Below are positions 44,840 through 53,365 of a stretch of 64,000 bases of DNA, piece by piece; position 1 is the first letter of the stretch; each line of letters starts with the position of its first letter. The stretch lies in NCBI RefSeq assembly GCF_003671765.1, contig NZ_QPIB01000005.1, positions 66,528 through 130,527 of the forward strand. The letters run 5' to 3'. Under the pieces are notes generated by a model. That model made no database searches. It saw nothing but the letters and a program-made list of their open reading frames with translations, and was not told the DNA's origin. Origin of the DNA: Xenophilus sp. E41. Its GTDB lineage: Bacteria; Pseudomonadota; Gammaproteobacteria; Burkholderiales; Burkholderiaceae_C. Made by a program: the position numbers and the translations under genes.

Positions 44840-45474
44840 GTCGTCCACCGCAATAGTTCATCGACCAGCGCAGTGATTTCGCGTGCGGCGGTGCTGTCCG
44901 GCGCCGTCTCGCGTGCAAGCCGGCCAGCGGCGACGCTGTCGGCGAACACGATGCGCTGATGCACTTCCGCGCGCAGCGCAGGAAGCGGTTGGTCGGCCAG
45001 AGCCTGGCGCGCTTCGCGCCCGATCACGGTGGTGCTGACGCGCCGATTGATGACGAAGGCCGCGCGCAGCGCTGGCCGAAACACCTGCGCCTCACGGATC
45101 AGCGCCACCATCTCCGCGCTGGCCCACAGGTCATAGGGGCTGGGCTGCACGGGAATCAGCACGCGCTCGGCCGCCAGCAGCGCGGAACGCGCCAAGGCAG
45201 CGATCCTGGGCGGGCCGTCGATGATGACGTGATCGGCCCGCCTGGCGAGTTCTGGCGCCTCTTGGTGCAGCGTTTCGCGTGCGAGGCCCACGGCGCTGAA
45301 CAGCCTTGGCAAGCCTTGCTGGCTTCTGCGCTGTGTCCAGTCTAGCGATGAACCCTGCGGGTCGGCGTCCAGCAGCATGACATGCTGCCCGCGCATCGCC
45401 AGCTCGCCGGCGATGTGCGTGGCGAGCGTGGTCTTGCCCACGCCGCCTTTCTGATTGAGCAGAGCAACGATCAT
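44836..45474 (-). CDS. parA: ParA family partition ATPase (ICE 2)
   Basis: 212 residues from MIVALLNQKGGVGKTTLATH. Deviant Walker A QKGGVGKTT, LLDADPQGSSLDW (Walker A' Asp) and VIIDGPPRI. A small ParA of the plasmid type, separated from RepA by a 250-bp iteron region. A start at 45489 is also open, but the family starts at MIVALL. Confidence 0.93.
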   Translation of the reverse strand: MIVALLNQKGGVGKTTLATHIAGELAMRGQHVMLLDADPQGSSLDWTQRRSQQGLPRLFSAVGLARETLHQEAPELARRADHVIIDGPPRIAALARSALLAAERVLIPVQPSPYDLWASAEMVALIREAQVFRPALRAAFVINRRVSTTVIGREARQALADQPLPALRAEVHQRIVFADSVAAGRLARETAPDSTAAREITALVDELLRWTT

Positions 45475-45535
45475 GGCTTGGCCCTCCATGCTGGAAAGCC
45501 GGGCTTTTGCTGCTGCCTTTCATGCCGTGTGGTGG

Positions 45536-45730
45536 TTATCCACCGTGGCGCGGCGCTTCTACTAAAAGTTAGAGAATTTAAGTTAGGGAAGTTAGAGGGA
45601 CGCGAAACCCAGTGCTGGCGCGGGTTTGCGGCCGATTTTGTTGCCTGATAGCACGAGGATTCGTTGCCTGATAGCACGACACCTCTGTTGCCTGATAGCA
45701 CGAGTCCATCCACAGACTCTCCCGAAGTTA
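45536..45730. other. Candidate vegetative origin with three iterons
   Basis: Three identical 17-bp repeats GTTGCCTGATAGCACGA (45640-45656, 45663-45679, 45687-45703), spaced 23 and 24 bp, lie just beyond the repA stop. An AT-rich stretch with three AGTTAGRG repeats (45567-45597) and DnaA-box-like TTATCCACC (45536-45544) adjoin. A weaker TTATCCCCG lies at 45729. This is the layout of an iteron plasmid origin. Confidence 0.7.
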
Positions 45731-46561
45731 TCCCCGTGCCGTTTGCGGCACGGGCCGGAAGGTCAGCAGCGGCGAGGAAATCCCGGACGCGTGCTCGATG
45801 CCCAACAGGTAGCCCGGCAAGGCTTGCCGCGCCACCAGCGCCCGCAGGTCGGCGGCGAAGTCGTAGTAGCGCGCCACGCTGCCCGATTTGCGGTACAGGT
45901 GCTGGAAGTCGAATTGCCAGCCGCCCGGCTGCCGCCCGCCGTGCTTGCGCACCAGGCGGTACAGCCACCGCTCGATGCCGCCCGTGAGCCGGAAATACGC
46001 CGGGTCGATGGTCAGCACCAGGGCGGCGTCGAGCACGCCGGCAAAGAACCAGTCCGGCAGGATCAGTTCGAGGCCCAGCGGCGTGCCGCTGGCATCGGCC
46101 AGTTCCTTCCACTCGTTGATCCAGGAAAACCGATGCAATCGCCGCCCGGTCGTCTCGCGGATGGACGTGGCCACCGTGGTCGATTGCAGCCGATCCAGCG
46201 CAGCCTTGAGGCGCTGGTAGTCGCGCAGCGACGTACCGCGCCCAATGAAGCGCAGCACCTCGTAGGGGCGTACCTGCATCAAGCGCGAAGGCCGCAGGCC
46301 CGCGTCGCGCGCCTCCACGATCTGGCTGGCGGCCCAGATCAGGATGTCGGCATCCCAGATCGTGGCGATGCCGTGCTCCTGCGTGCCTTCCACGCGGATC
46401 GTCACGTTGCCCGCCCGGAAGTCGATGGGCTTGACCCGTTTGGACTTCGCCAGCGAGAAGAACGGAAAGGCCATCAAGTCCTGGCTGTCGCGTGGCGCCA
46501 TGTCGCCCGGCAGCGCGCGAAACAGGTCGAGCTGTTCGCGCTCCTGCAAGGGTGTGGACAT
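45728..46561 (-). CDS. repA: RepA replication initiator
   Basis: 277 residues from MSTPLQEREQLDLFRALPGD; a start 12 nt upstream is open. Replication initiator A signature: DSQDLMAFPFFSLAKSKRVK, then IDFRAGNVTIRVEGTQEHGI and ATIWDADILIWAASQIVEA, SLRDYQRLKAALDRLQSTTV and LDAALVLTIDPAYFRLTGGI. This is the winged-helix Rep family of broad-host plasmids. It ends beside the iterons it would bind. It would maintain the excised ICE as a plasmid during transfer. Confidence 0.92.
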   Translation of the reverse strand: MSTPLQEREQLDLFRALPGDMAPRDSQDLMAFPFFSLAKSKRVKPIDFRAGNVTIRVEGTQEHGIATIWDADILIWAASQIVEARDAGLRPSRLMQVRPYEVLRFIGRGTSLRDYQRLKAALDRLQSTTVATSIRETTGRRLHRFSWINEWKELADASGTPLGLELILPDWFFAGVLDAALVLTIDPAYFRLTGGIERWLYRLVRKHGGRQPGGWQFDFQHLYRKSGSVARYYDFAADLRALVARQALPGYLLGIEHASGISSPLLTFRPVPQTARG

Positions 46562-46587
46562 GGCGAAGGCCATCCACGCGCCGCCGA

Positions 46588-46869
46588 TCAGCGCGCACGG
46601 CTGTCGGCCGAGTGGTGCTCGGCGTACTCGGGATCGGAAGTCGTCTCGAAACTGCGGTCGGCGGCCCAGGCATCGAGGTCGGCCACGGCGTACATGACCC
46701 GCCGGCCGAACTTGCGAAAGCGCGGGCCGCCGCCGATCACGCGCTGCTTTTCCAGCGTGCGCGGCGACAGGCGCAGGTACTCGGCGGCTTCGTCGTTGGT
46801 GAGATAGCGTTGGGGCTGCGCGGCAGCGGTCGAGACAGCGGCGGCAGGCCGCAAGGGAGCAGGACGCAT
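46588..46869 (-). CDS. Helix-turn-helix (excisionase-like) protein
   Basis: 93 residues from MRPAPLRPAAAVSTAA; MEVHT start at 46884 is possible. YLTNDEAAEYLRLSPRTLEKQR, then GPRFRKFGRRVMYAVADLDAW is the MerR/excisionase-type winged helix (HTH_17). It sits upstream of repA and may regulate it or act as Xis. Confidence 0.85.
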   Translation of the reverse strand: MRPAPLRPAAAVSTAAAQPQRYLTNDEAAEYLRLSPRTLEKQRVIGGGPRFRKFGRRVMYAVADLDAWAADRSFETTSDPEYAEHHSADSRAR

Positions 46870-46952
46870 GGTGTGAACCTCCATAGCTTTCAAAGCTCCG
46901 GCCACACAGCGCAACCGGATGGAGGCAGTCTCAGAAAACGCGGCCCACTTGC

Positions 46953-47720
46953 TCAGGGTCGTTTTGCGTCGCCTTCAAAACGACCCTTCTCAAGCGGCGC
47001 AAGCTGTGCTAGGCGGCGATAGCCGCCGCGCATCAGCGCATCGCCACGCCGCACCAAGCGGCGCACCTTGGAGCGCAAGCCGCCGTCGGCGTACCAGTCG
47101 GCCACGGCGTCGGCACCGAACAAGCCTTCGCCGACCTCACGCGAGGACGCGCCCGCCAGGGTCGCGTCGAGCGCCTGCAAGGTGTGCAGTTCCAGCAGCG
47201 CGGAAGGTGTTGGCCTGGGCGTGGCGGCGAAGGTCACGCCGGGCACATGACCGCGCACAGGCGCGGCAGTGCCGCCGCGATGGGCATAGGCGACAGCCAT
47301 GCCGTCTTCCAGGCCGGGGGCCAGCGCAAAGCGCAGGCAATGGCCTGGGCTGCGCGCGATCAGCGCCAGCCGTTTGCCGTCATGGAGCAGTTGCTTATGG
47401 CCAGGGATGCGCCAGAACGCGAAGATCGAGGCATCGGGTGGCGGATCTTCATCCGGGTAGAGCTGCACCATCGCAGCGTGGCCGGGCAGCCAGGCCGGAT
47501 GCGCGTCGCGCGCATCCAGGGCCGGGTCTTCCAGCAGGCGCAAGCCCCAGCGTTGCGCCGCTTCCTGTGCCGCCTGCGACCGACGACGATGGCGCAGCCA
47601 GTCGAGCCGGTAGTCGGGGTGCCTGCGCAGGTACTCCCAGGCGAGCGCAAGGCTGTCCAGATGCAGCACGTACAGATACGCGGCAGTCGGATACCAAGGC
47701 TCGGCGGCGCGGTCGGCCAT
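46953..47720 (-). CDS. DUF2285 protein
   Basis: 255 residues. ADRAAEPWYPTAAYLYVLHL, LAWEYLRRHPDYRLDWLR (DUF6499-like N-terminus) and a C-terminal DUF2285 region (LLELHTLQALDATLAGASSR, LFGADAVADWYADGGLRSKV). Almost universal in Tn4371-type ICEs, function unknown. Precedes the HTH gene by 84 nt; probably the first gene of the maintenance operon. Confidence 0.85.
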   Translation of the reverse strand: MADRAAEPWYPTAAYLYVLHLDSLALAWEYLRRHPDYRLDWLRHRRRSQAAQEAAQRWGLRLLEDPALDARDAHPAWLPGHAAMVQLYPDEDPPPDASIFAFWRIPGHKQLLHDGKRLALIARSPGHCLRFALAPGLEDGMAVAYAHRGGTAAPVRGHVPGVTFAATPRPTPSALLELHTLQALDATLAGASSREVGEGLFGADAVADWYADGGLRSKVRRLVRRGDALMRGGYRRLAQLAPLEKGRFEGDAKRP

Positions 47721-48029
47721 GACGCAACCTCCTGGGAACAGGAATCGCCGCCACGGCTGGGCTACGCGCTACATCGCCATCGTCAGAACGTCATGGGTAA
47801 AAATGGTGACTGGGGTTGTCAAGACCGATTGGCTCCGATGCGTTGCGGTTTCCGTCTCAATGCGGCGGTGGCAGCGCCCCGACCGTGGGACGCCGTATCG
47901 GCCAGCCTGCCGCAACCCAAGCCAGGCATCATGACTGTTTCGATCAGACTGGCCGGGGTATGCCGCAAGAATCCCGATTGAGACCTGCCCGGCATGACGC
48001 CAGACTGAAAAAGTCACAGTAGGCCGTAT
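47721..48029. other. 309-bp intergenic region
   Basis: Contains the promoter region for the DUF2285 gene on the minus strand. Less GC-biased than its surroundings. I see no palindrome longer than 8 bp, no repeats and no convincing small gene. Confidence 0.4.
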
Positions 48030-48377
48030 TCAGTCCGGGATCGCTCCGTCGCGCTCGGCCAGCCGGGTGTATTCCGACAGCGTGCGCGTGGGGCGGAAAT
48101 AGAGGTCGCGTAGCACGGGCTGCTGGCGCGGCCCGACGATGCCGGCCAGGTCGGACAGCTTCACCGTCCCCAGCTCTGGCATCCCCAGCCCGAGGTCGAT
48201 CAGGCCGTAGGCCGTATCGCCGTCCGCAGGATCGAGCGCGGCCAGCAGCCAGGTCACATGCGCGTCCGGCGTGAACAACCGCACCACGGGCACCGGGTCG
48301 ATGGCCTCGCCAGCGGCGCGGGCCTTGCCGTGGGCCAGCAGGCGCGCGCGGTCGTCCTCGGTGATGAGTGCCGTCAT
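48030..48377 (-). CDS. DUF2958 protein (copy 1)
   Basis: 115 residues from MTALITEDDRARLLAHGKAR. Family markers: PVPVVRLFTPDAHVTWLLAALD, TAYGLIDLGLGMPELGTVKL and RDLYFRPTRTLSEYTRLAER. DUF2958 proteins are common on ICEs and plasmids and are sometimes linked to host adaptation after transfer, but their job is unproven. A second copy is at 55890-56240 (about half identical in the conserved segments). Confidence 0.82.
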   Translation of the reverse strand: MTALITEDDRARLLAHGKARAAGEAIDPVPVVRLFTPDAHVTWLLAALDPADGDTAYGLIDLGLGMPELGTVKLSDLAGIVGPRQQPVLRDLYFRPTRTLSEYTRLAERDGAIPD

Positions 48378-48490
48378 GGCGCCACCCTCCGGCCGCACGA
48401 ATCCGCCGAAGCGCAAAAGCGCAAAGCCGTACCTGCGGATTTGGGCATAAACACGATGGCGGTTCCGTGATTTCGCGCCTTTGTTGAAAC

Positions 48491-48502
48491 CCGCAAATGC
48501 GG
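48491..48502. promoter_or_regulatory. CCGCA-AA-TGCGG operator candidate
   Basis: A small palindrome 91 bp upstream of the XRE gene in the divergent region shared with DUF2958. A half-like CTGCGGATTT recurs at about 48433. Possible binding site of the XRE protein. Confidence 0.35.
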
Positions 48503-48592
48503 ATTTCTGTAGAAGCGCAGAACAGTGAGCTTTTGATGAATGAGTTAAAGATAACGTGGTTTTAATTGTGCTGCGAATCGACGCTTCTGTCC

Positions 48593-48886
48593 ATGCAGAA
48601 GCGATCCGTCCAGCCCGGCCGACCGGCCGGCGCCACCACCTTCGACGCCGAGCTGGCTCAAGCCTTCGGCGCGGCGGTGCGTGCGCTGCGCACGGAACGC
48701 GGCATCGCCCAGGAGACGCTGGCGCACCTGGCCGGCGTCGAGCGTTCGCACATGGGCAAGGTGGAGCGTGGCGAACACCAGCCCACGCTATCGCTGATCT
48801 TCAAGATTGCCGGCGCGCTCGAATGCAGCACGGCGGTGCTGATGAGCGAGGCTGAAAGCCAGCTCGCGGCAGCGGCCCAGCCGTAG
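48593..48886 (+). CDS. XRE-family transcriptional regulator
   Basis: 97 residues from MQKRSVQPGRPAGATTF. HTH_3 domain LAQAFGAAVRALRTERGIAQ, ETLAHLAGVERSHMGKVERG and EHQPTLSLIFKIAGALECST. It is divergently transcribed from DUF2958 and the upstream maintenance genes. It probably represses the ICE adaptation or maintenance operons. Confidence 0.88.
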   Translation: MQKRSVQPGRPAGATTFDAELAQAFGAAVRALRTERGIAQETLAHLAGVERSHMGKVERGEHQPTLSLIFKIAGALECSTAVLMSEAESQLAAAAQP

Positions 48887-48993
48887 GCGCTGGCCGGGCC
48901 GATCCGGCGCAGCCGGTTCGGCGGCATCGAGGGGCGCCAAGCATCGCGCGGCGGGGATAGCCCACAGGGCTTTCCCCTGGAGTGCAAGCGCCA

Positions 48994-49107
48994 GCGCGTA
49001 GCGCCGCAGGCGCGAAGGCGTGAGGGATTGGAGCCGAATGGCCGTGACGGCTTGCCGGCACGGGGCGCAGCCCGAAAGCCCGGCGGCGCTTGCAGCGCCG
49101 ACACGCC
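48994..49107 (+). repeat. Dispersed ICE repeat, copy A
   Basis: A 114-bp GC-rich non-coding segment beginning GCGCGTAGCGCC and running through AAGGCGTGAGGGATTG, GCCGAATGGCCGTGA and GGGGCGCAGCCCGAAAGCCC. It closely matches copy B (50162-50274) and less closely copy C (56446-56563). Located between the XRE gene and the DUF736 gene. Confidence 0.75.
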
Positions 49108-49224
49108 ATCCTGGGCTTGCTACGCCACGGGCTGCGGGCCATCCACCGATGAATACCGGCCCTGGTGAACATGCCAAGAGGCACCCGTTGCCGAACCCCG
49201 TGCGTGCGGTGCTGCGATGAGCAG

Positions 49225-49258
49225 CACAGCGCCCCGCCGCAATGGGCGGGGCGCTGTG
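49225..49258. terminator. 14-bp perfect hairpin after DUF736
   Basis: CACAGCGCCCCGCC (49225-49238), a 6-nt loop and the reverse complement (49245-49258) directly follow the DUF736 stop (minus strand). There is no T-run, so it may be a Rho-assisted or transcript-stabilising end. Confidence 0.55.
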
Positions 49259-49266
49259 GGCGGCCG

Positions 49267-49581
49267 TCAGGCCGCCTTGGGCTTGTTGCGCGACCAGATC
49301 AGGTCGTGCGTGCCGTCCTCGTTCTCGATCAGGCGGGCATAGACCGTTGCCGGGAATGAAGGATCGTCCAGGGTCACGGACACGTAGGGGCGTCCGGCCT
49401 CGCTGGTTTTCTTCCACGCCGCGCCGATGTCGTGGCCAGCCGCTTGCAGGCGGAAGTCGGGGGCGCTCTCGTTGTTGCCCTTGTCGTTGGGAACCAGCTT
49501 GACCTTGACGTTGAGCGTCAGGGTGCGGAGCTGGCCGTTGAAGCCGTCTTTGTCTGCGGTGAAGGTGCCGATGTTGGCCAT
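49267..49581 (-). CDS. DUF736 protein
   Basis: 104 residues from MANIGTFTADKDGFNGQLRT. Conserved MANIGTF start, LTLNVKVKLVPNDKGN, then PDFRLQAAGHDIGAAWKKTS and VSVTLDDPSFPATVYARLIE. DUF736 proteins are small beta-rich proteins found on nearly all Tn4371-like ICEs and rhizobial plasmids; function unknown. The longer open frame upstream is through non-coding repeats. Confidence 0.88.
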   Translation of the reverse strand: MANIGTFTADKDGFNGQLRTLTLNVKVKLVPNDKGNNESAPDFRLQAAGHDIGAAWKKTSEAGRPYVSVTLDDPSFPATVYARLIENEDGTHDLIWSRNKPKAA

Positions 49582-50316
49582 GATGATTTCTCCTTTCGGG
49601 TTGAACAAGGTCGCGCCAGTGCGTCCTTGTTGTGATCCGTCCGGCGGGGGATGGGCTGGCCGCACCGCGCAGCGGTCGCAACACCGTGGAGAACCTGGAG
49701 GCGAAAAGAATTTGTCCCGCGAGGAATGCGCGCAGCGCAGGGGAAATTGTTTTCGCTGGAAGGTTGCGGCCATGAAGCCCAAGGCGCAGCCGCGCCACCG
49801 CCAGGATTCACAACAAGACAAGGACGCACAGGCCGCCCGCTCCCGAATGGAGACAGGGCCGACTCGGCATCCCCGCGTGACGGCTTCACCGGCTTGCGCC
49901 CTGACGCGGGCCAGGTCAATGCCCCGACGACAAGGCCAGAGCGCCCCAGCCGCAGCTCGCGGCACATGCTTGAGGCGTGGTGAGGAAGCTCCATCGGGCG
50001 AGGCCGAGCGGTGTGTCGGTGAACCGTCCTTCGTGACGTACAGGCAACGAATCGCCAGCGTCGAGGACGGCACGCTTTTGCACAACCTGCCGCAGCAAGC
50101 CGGGGCGTAGCCCCACAAGCTCCGCCCATTGCGGCGGGGCGCAGCCTTCCTCGCAAGCGAAGCGCGCAGCGCCACAGGCGCGAAGGCGTGAGGGATTGAA
50201 GCCGAATGGCCGTGATTCGGCACGAAGCACGGGGCGCAGCCCGAAAGCCCGGCGGCGCCTCGCGCCGACACGCCCAGGCCGTTCTATATTTTCAGGAAGT
50301 AACCCAAGACAAGCCC
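49582..50316. other. 735-bp non-coding stretch with repeat copy B
   Basis: Lies between DUF736 (minus) and GNAT (plus), so it carries both promoters. The segment from 49620 to 50150 has no family-like coding frame. GC-rich with strongly biased composition. Dispersed repeat copy B (50162-50274) occupies its right part. Confidence 0.5.
50162..50274 (+). repeat. Dispersed ICE repeat, copy B
   Basis: 113 bp aligned end to end with copy A: GCGCGCAGCGCC, AGGCGCGAAGGCGTGAGGGA, GCCGAATGGCCGTGATTCGG, GGGGCGCAGCCCGAAAGCCC, then GCCGACACGCC. It ends 43 bp before the GNAT start codon. Confidence 0.75.
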
Positions 50317-50835
50317 ATGACTCTCCAGCTCCGACACGAAACCCCGGACGACATTGCTGCCATCGAAGCCGTCACGACGGCCGCTTTCGCCGATGCGCCG
50401 CACACCAGCCACACCGAGCAATTCATCGTGCGCGCACTGCGCACTGCCAACGAACTGACGCTTTCCATCGTGGCCGAAGAACACGGCCAGATCATCGGCC
50501 ATGTGGCCCTGTCGCCCGTGACCATCACCGACGGCCACGGCCGCCAGGCTGAGGACTGGTACGGGTTGGGGCCGATCTCCGTCCTGCCGCAAAGGCAGGG
50601 GCACGGCATCGGCTCGCGCCTGATGGAGCAGGCGCTGTCTGAACTGCGGGCCATGCAGGCCGCAGGCTGCGTGCTGCTAGGCGATCCCGCGTATTACGCG
50701 CGTTTTGGTTTTCAGGCCCATGCGGGCCTGCAACTGCCGGGCGTGCCGCCCGGCTACTTCATGGCGCTGGCCCTGCATGGGCCAGTGCCCGAAGGCATCG
50801 CGCGCTACAGCGATGCCTTCAACGCCACCGCCTGA
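50317..50835 (+). CDS. GNAT-family N-acetyltransferase (YhbS-like)
   Basis: 172 residues from MTLQLRHETPDDIAAIEAVT; the longer upstream frame overlaps repeat B. GNAT markers: acetyl-CoA loop LGPISVLPQRQGHGIGSRLM (about residues 83-102), FIVRALRTANELTLSIVAEE, and FGFQAHAGLQLPGVPPGYFM, as in YhbS/Acetyltransf_9. The substrate (a small molecule or a tRNA or protein) is not readable. A strong terminator follows. Confidence 0.85.
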   Translation: MTLQLRHETPDDIAAIEAVTTAAFADAPHTSHTEQFIVRALRTANELTLSIVAEEHGQIIGHVALSPVTITDGHGRQAEDWYGLGPISVLPQRQGHGIGSRLMEQALSELRAMQAAGCVLLGDPAYYARFGFQAHAGLQLPGVPPGYFMALALHGPVPEGIARYSDAFNATA

Positions 50836-50883
50836 GCCACCGCGAAGGCGGCGGCGTTCTGACTCGGCTGCTGGCCTTGAACA

Positions 50884-50914
50884 CCGGGCGCGGCCACTGC
50901 CGCGCCCGGATTTT
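50884..50914 (+). terminator. Terminator of the GNAT gene
   Basis: Ten-bp stem CCGGGCGCGG / CCGCGCCCGG with a 6-nt loop, followed by ATTTTG. Good intrinsic-terminator shape on the plus strand, 49 bp past the GNAT stop. Confidence 0.65.
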
Positions 50915-50919
50915 GCGTC

Positions 50920-50954
50920 CACCGCGCCCAGGACGGAACGGCCTGGGCGCGGTG
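50920..50954 (-). terminator. Terminator-like hairpin for leftward genes
   Basis: Thirteen-bp stem CACCGCGCCCAGG / CCTGGGCGCGGTG with a 9-nt loop, 11 bp past the stop of the small leftward gene (50965). It backs onto the GNAT terminator; convergent transcripts end here. Confidence 0.6.
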
Positions 50955-50964
50955 CTGAACGCGG

Positions 50965-51174
50965 TTATTCCTTCGTCTCGATGAGCCACCACACGGCACG
51001 CGGCAAGGCGCGGCCCGTGATGGGGTGAATGTCGGTGAGGTCGGCGCGGGCCGACCAGCCCGAGGGCGGGCGGTAGCCGCGCACGTCGCCATCGTCGTGC
51101 CAGCGGCGAGCGCGTACCGTGCTGGGCGCGTAGATCGCCGCCATGCGCGGGCGGCTGCTGGTGATGCGGGTCAT
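50965..51174 (-). CDS. Small conserved ICE protein
   Basis: 69 residues from MTRITSSRPRMAAIYAP. Contains RARRWHDDGDVRGYRPPSGW and TDIHPITGRALPRAVWWLIE. Short, basic, no named domain. It follows the ParB-like gene by 62 nt. Possibly the same small ORF seen after parB in other Tn4371-like ICEs; function unknown. Confidence 0.55.
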   Translation of the reverse strand: MTRITSSRPRMAAIYAPSTVRARRWHDDGDVRGYRPPSGWSARADLTDIHPITGRALPRAVWWLIETKE

Positions 51175-51236
51175 GGGGGCTTCTCCTTGCAGCGAAGCGC
51201 CCCGGTCGAGGCCGGGGCGCTTGCCTTCGGCGCGGG

Positions 51237-53300
51237 TCAAGCGGCCAGCGCCTCGGCGGGTTCATCCGCCATTGCCTCGGCATCCTCCGGGGCATCCTGC
51301 GCCTGCGTTTCCTGCGGCGCAGCTTCCGGGCCTTCGGTCTTGAAGATGGCAGGCATCCAGCCCGTGCCATCGGCCAACCGCTCGGCTTCGCTGGCAATGT
51401 CGGCCTTCTTCAACTTCGCCAGTCGCGTGACGTGCTCGGGCGCGTACTGGCCCACGGCTTCCAGAATCACGGCCTTGGAAACGTGCTTGAAGTAGCCTTC
51501 TGCGGTCGGCTTCCACCATGCAGCCATGTCGAGGCCCACGGCCTGCGCCAGTTCCTCGCCGGGCTGGTGCGGTGTGGCACGGGGCGTCACCACGTCCACC
51601 GTGGAAGCCACGCACACGGCCAGCAGCCGCACCAGTTCATCTTGCGGCTTCGCCAGCAGCGCGGCAAACAGTTCGGCGCTGTCCTCCGGCAAGGCTTCGC
51701 CCGCCACCTGTTGCAATTCGCACAGCGCCACGGCGGCGGGAGTTTCCGGCCAGTCCGGGGCCATGCCTTCCAGCCGGTCTTGCACTTTGAGGCCCACGCC
51801 CAGCGGCAGAGAATCACGGCTGCGGCCGTAGCGGCGTTCCTGCAAGACGGTCTGCACCATGCCATGCACCACGGCGGCCAGCGCGGCTTGCGGATGCCGG
51901 GCGACTTCGATTTGTAGCGCGGCGGTGCGGTGGGCGCTCAAGCGTTGCGCCAGCCGGTCGGACATGGCGGCGGTCTTGGGTGGCTCGTCGTCCTCGCCTT
52001 CGTCGTCGTTCGCGGCTTCGCCTTCGCTGCCGAAACCTTGGCGCAGCCTTTCCAGCGTGCGCAGCGCCTTGGCCTCGGCCTCGCGCATCAAGCCGCGATG
52101 AATCACGGCTTCGCCGTTGCGGTCGATGGTGACGATGGCACCGGCTGCGGCCTTCACGGTCGCGCCGTAGTCCTGCAAGCCATCTTCCAGCACCTGCAAC
52201 TGCTCGCCCAGGGTTTCGCCTTCCTCCTGCAAGGCGTCGGCCTTTTCCTCATCGTCAGCGTCCAGCGCAGCATCCACGGCTTCGGCCAGTTCGTGCATCT
52301 TGGTTTGCAGCTTCTCGATGCGTGCGGCTTCACGCTTGTTCGGTTCGCGCCGCTCCTTCGGCGCACGCTGGAAGGCGTGCAGGTCGGCATGGGTCACGCC
52401 TGGCGTGGCATCCACCCATGCCCAGCCTTCGGCCTTCACCTCGGCAGCAATGCCCGTCAGCTTATTGAACGCCAGCCCTTCCAGCAGCGCGGCATCGGTC
52501 AGATACACGCCCGCGTCATCTTCGGCGAACAGGTCACGGCGGATGCCACCGCCTGCGGCCTCGTAGCTGTCCAGCCCGACGAAGCGCACCAGCGGATGCC
52601 GGTAGGCGTCGATTTCCCTTTCGGTGAGGCGTTCGCGCAGGTTGGACGGGTGACGCTGCCAGGTTGGCGCATCGTAGAACGCGCTTTCCTGCGCGGCGTG
52701 GTCATCGGTGATGGCAAGGGCCATCAACTGGTCAAGGCTCACGGCATCGGCGCGATAGTCGGCCATGAGGCGGGGCGACACGTTCGCCAGCTTCAAGCGG
52801 CGCTGCACCACCAGCGGCGTAACGGAGAAATCCGCCGCAATGTCCTCGATGGGGCGGCCTTCGGCCACCAGCGCCGCGAAGGCTTCAAACTGGTCTGCCG
52901 GGTGCATGGCTTCGCGCTGCACGTTCTCGGTGAGGCTGGCGGTGCGGGCGGTGCCATCGGCCACCAGCAGGCAAGGCACTTCCCATTCCTTGCTGATTCG
53001 GTGCTTTTTCGCCAGCAGCTTGAGGGCTGCGAGGCGACGGCCACCGGCCACGACTTCGTAATGCTCGCCATCGGCGGATGCAATCACGATCAGGTTTTGC
53101 AGCAGGCCGACACGCTGGATGCTTGCGGCAAGTTCGGGGATGGACATGCGCGGGGTCTTGCGCACGTTGCGGCCCGTGGGGCGCAGCACCAGCCGCGACA
53201 GTGGAACCAGAATCAGGTTCTTGGTCGGGTCGGCGGCTTCCAACGGGATAGCGGCGGCGGTATTGACGGCGCGGGCTTCGGTTTGGGTAACGGCGTTCAT
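51237..53300 (-). CDS. parB: ParB/RepB/Spo0J-like protein (ICE 2)
   Basis: 687 residues. N-terminal ParB domain LVPLSRLVLRPTGRNVRKTP, EHYEVVAGGRRLAALKLL and SLTENVQREAMHPADQFEAF (about residues 30-150), then the HTH IEDIAADFSVTPLVVQRRL. A long C-terminal region (coiled coil at about 340-395, acidic stretch, and a final helical domain) makes it much larger than plasmid ParBs. Present in every Tn4371-like ICE; proposed roles are stability and regulation. It is remote from parA here. Confidence 0.9.
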   Translation of the reverse strand: MNAVTQTEARAVNTAAAIPLEAADPTKNLILVPLSRLVLRPTGRNVRKTPRMSIPELAASIQRVGLLQNLIVIASADGEHYEVVAGGRRLAALKLLAKKHRISKEWEVPCLLVADGTARTASLTENVQREAMHPADQFEAFAALVAEGRPIEDIAADFSVTPLVVQRRLKLANVSPRLMADYRADAVSLDQLMALAITDDHAAQESAFYDAPTWQRHPSNLRERLTEREIDAYRHPLVRFVGLDSYEAAGGGIRRDLFAEDDAGVYLTDAALLEGLAFNKLTGIAAEVKAEGWAWVDATPGVTHADLHAFQRAPKERREPNKREAARIEKLQTKMHELAEAVDAALDADDEEKADALQEEGETLGEQLQVLEDGLQDYGATVKAAAGAIVTIDRNGEAVIHRGLMREAEAKALRTLERLRQGFGSEGEAANDDEGEDDEPPKTAAMSDRLAQRLSAHRTAALQIEVARHPQAALAAVVHGMVQTVLQERRYGRSRDSLPLGVGLKVQDRLEGMAPDWPETPAAVALCELQQVAGEALPEDSAELFAALLAKPQDELVRLLAVCVASTVDVVTPRATPHQPGEELAQAVGLDMAAWWKPTAEGYFKHVSKAVILEAVGQYAPEHVTRLAKLKKADIASEAERLADGTGWMPAIFKTEGPEAAPQETQAQDAPEDAEAMADEPAEALAA

Positions 53301-53365
53301 GGTGAATCTCCAATCGAGTGAAACAAGGGAATGGAGGGGAACCGCCCCTCCGGCGGGGAAACGGT

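Noticed and set aside
45640-45703. CRISPR array at the 17-bp repeats
   Set aside because: Only three units with 6-7-bp spacers beside repA; this is an iteron pattern. No CRISPR array was seen in the window.
48788-49798. Minus-strand open frames through repeats A and B
   Set aside because: The frames join DUF736 or repeat copies with GC-rich spacer. Product segments recur because the DNA repeats, not because a protein is conserved.
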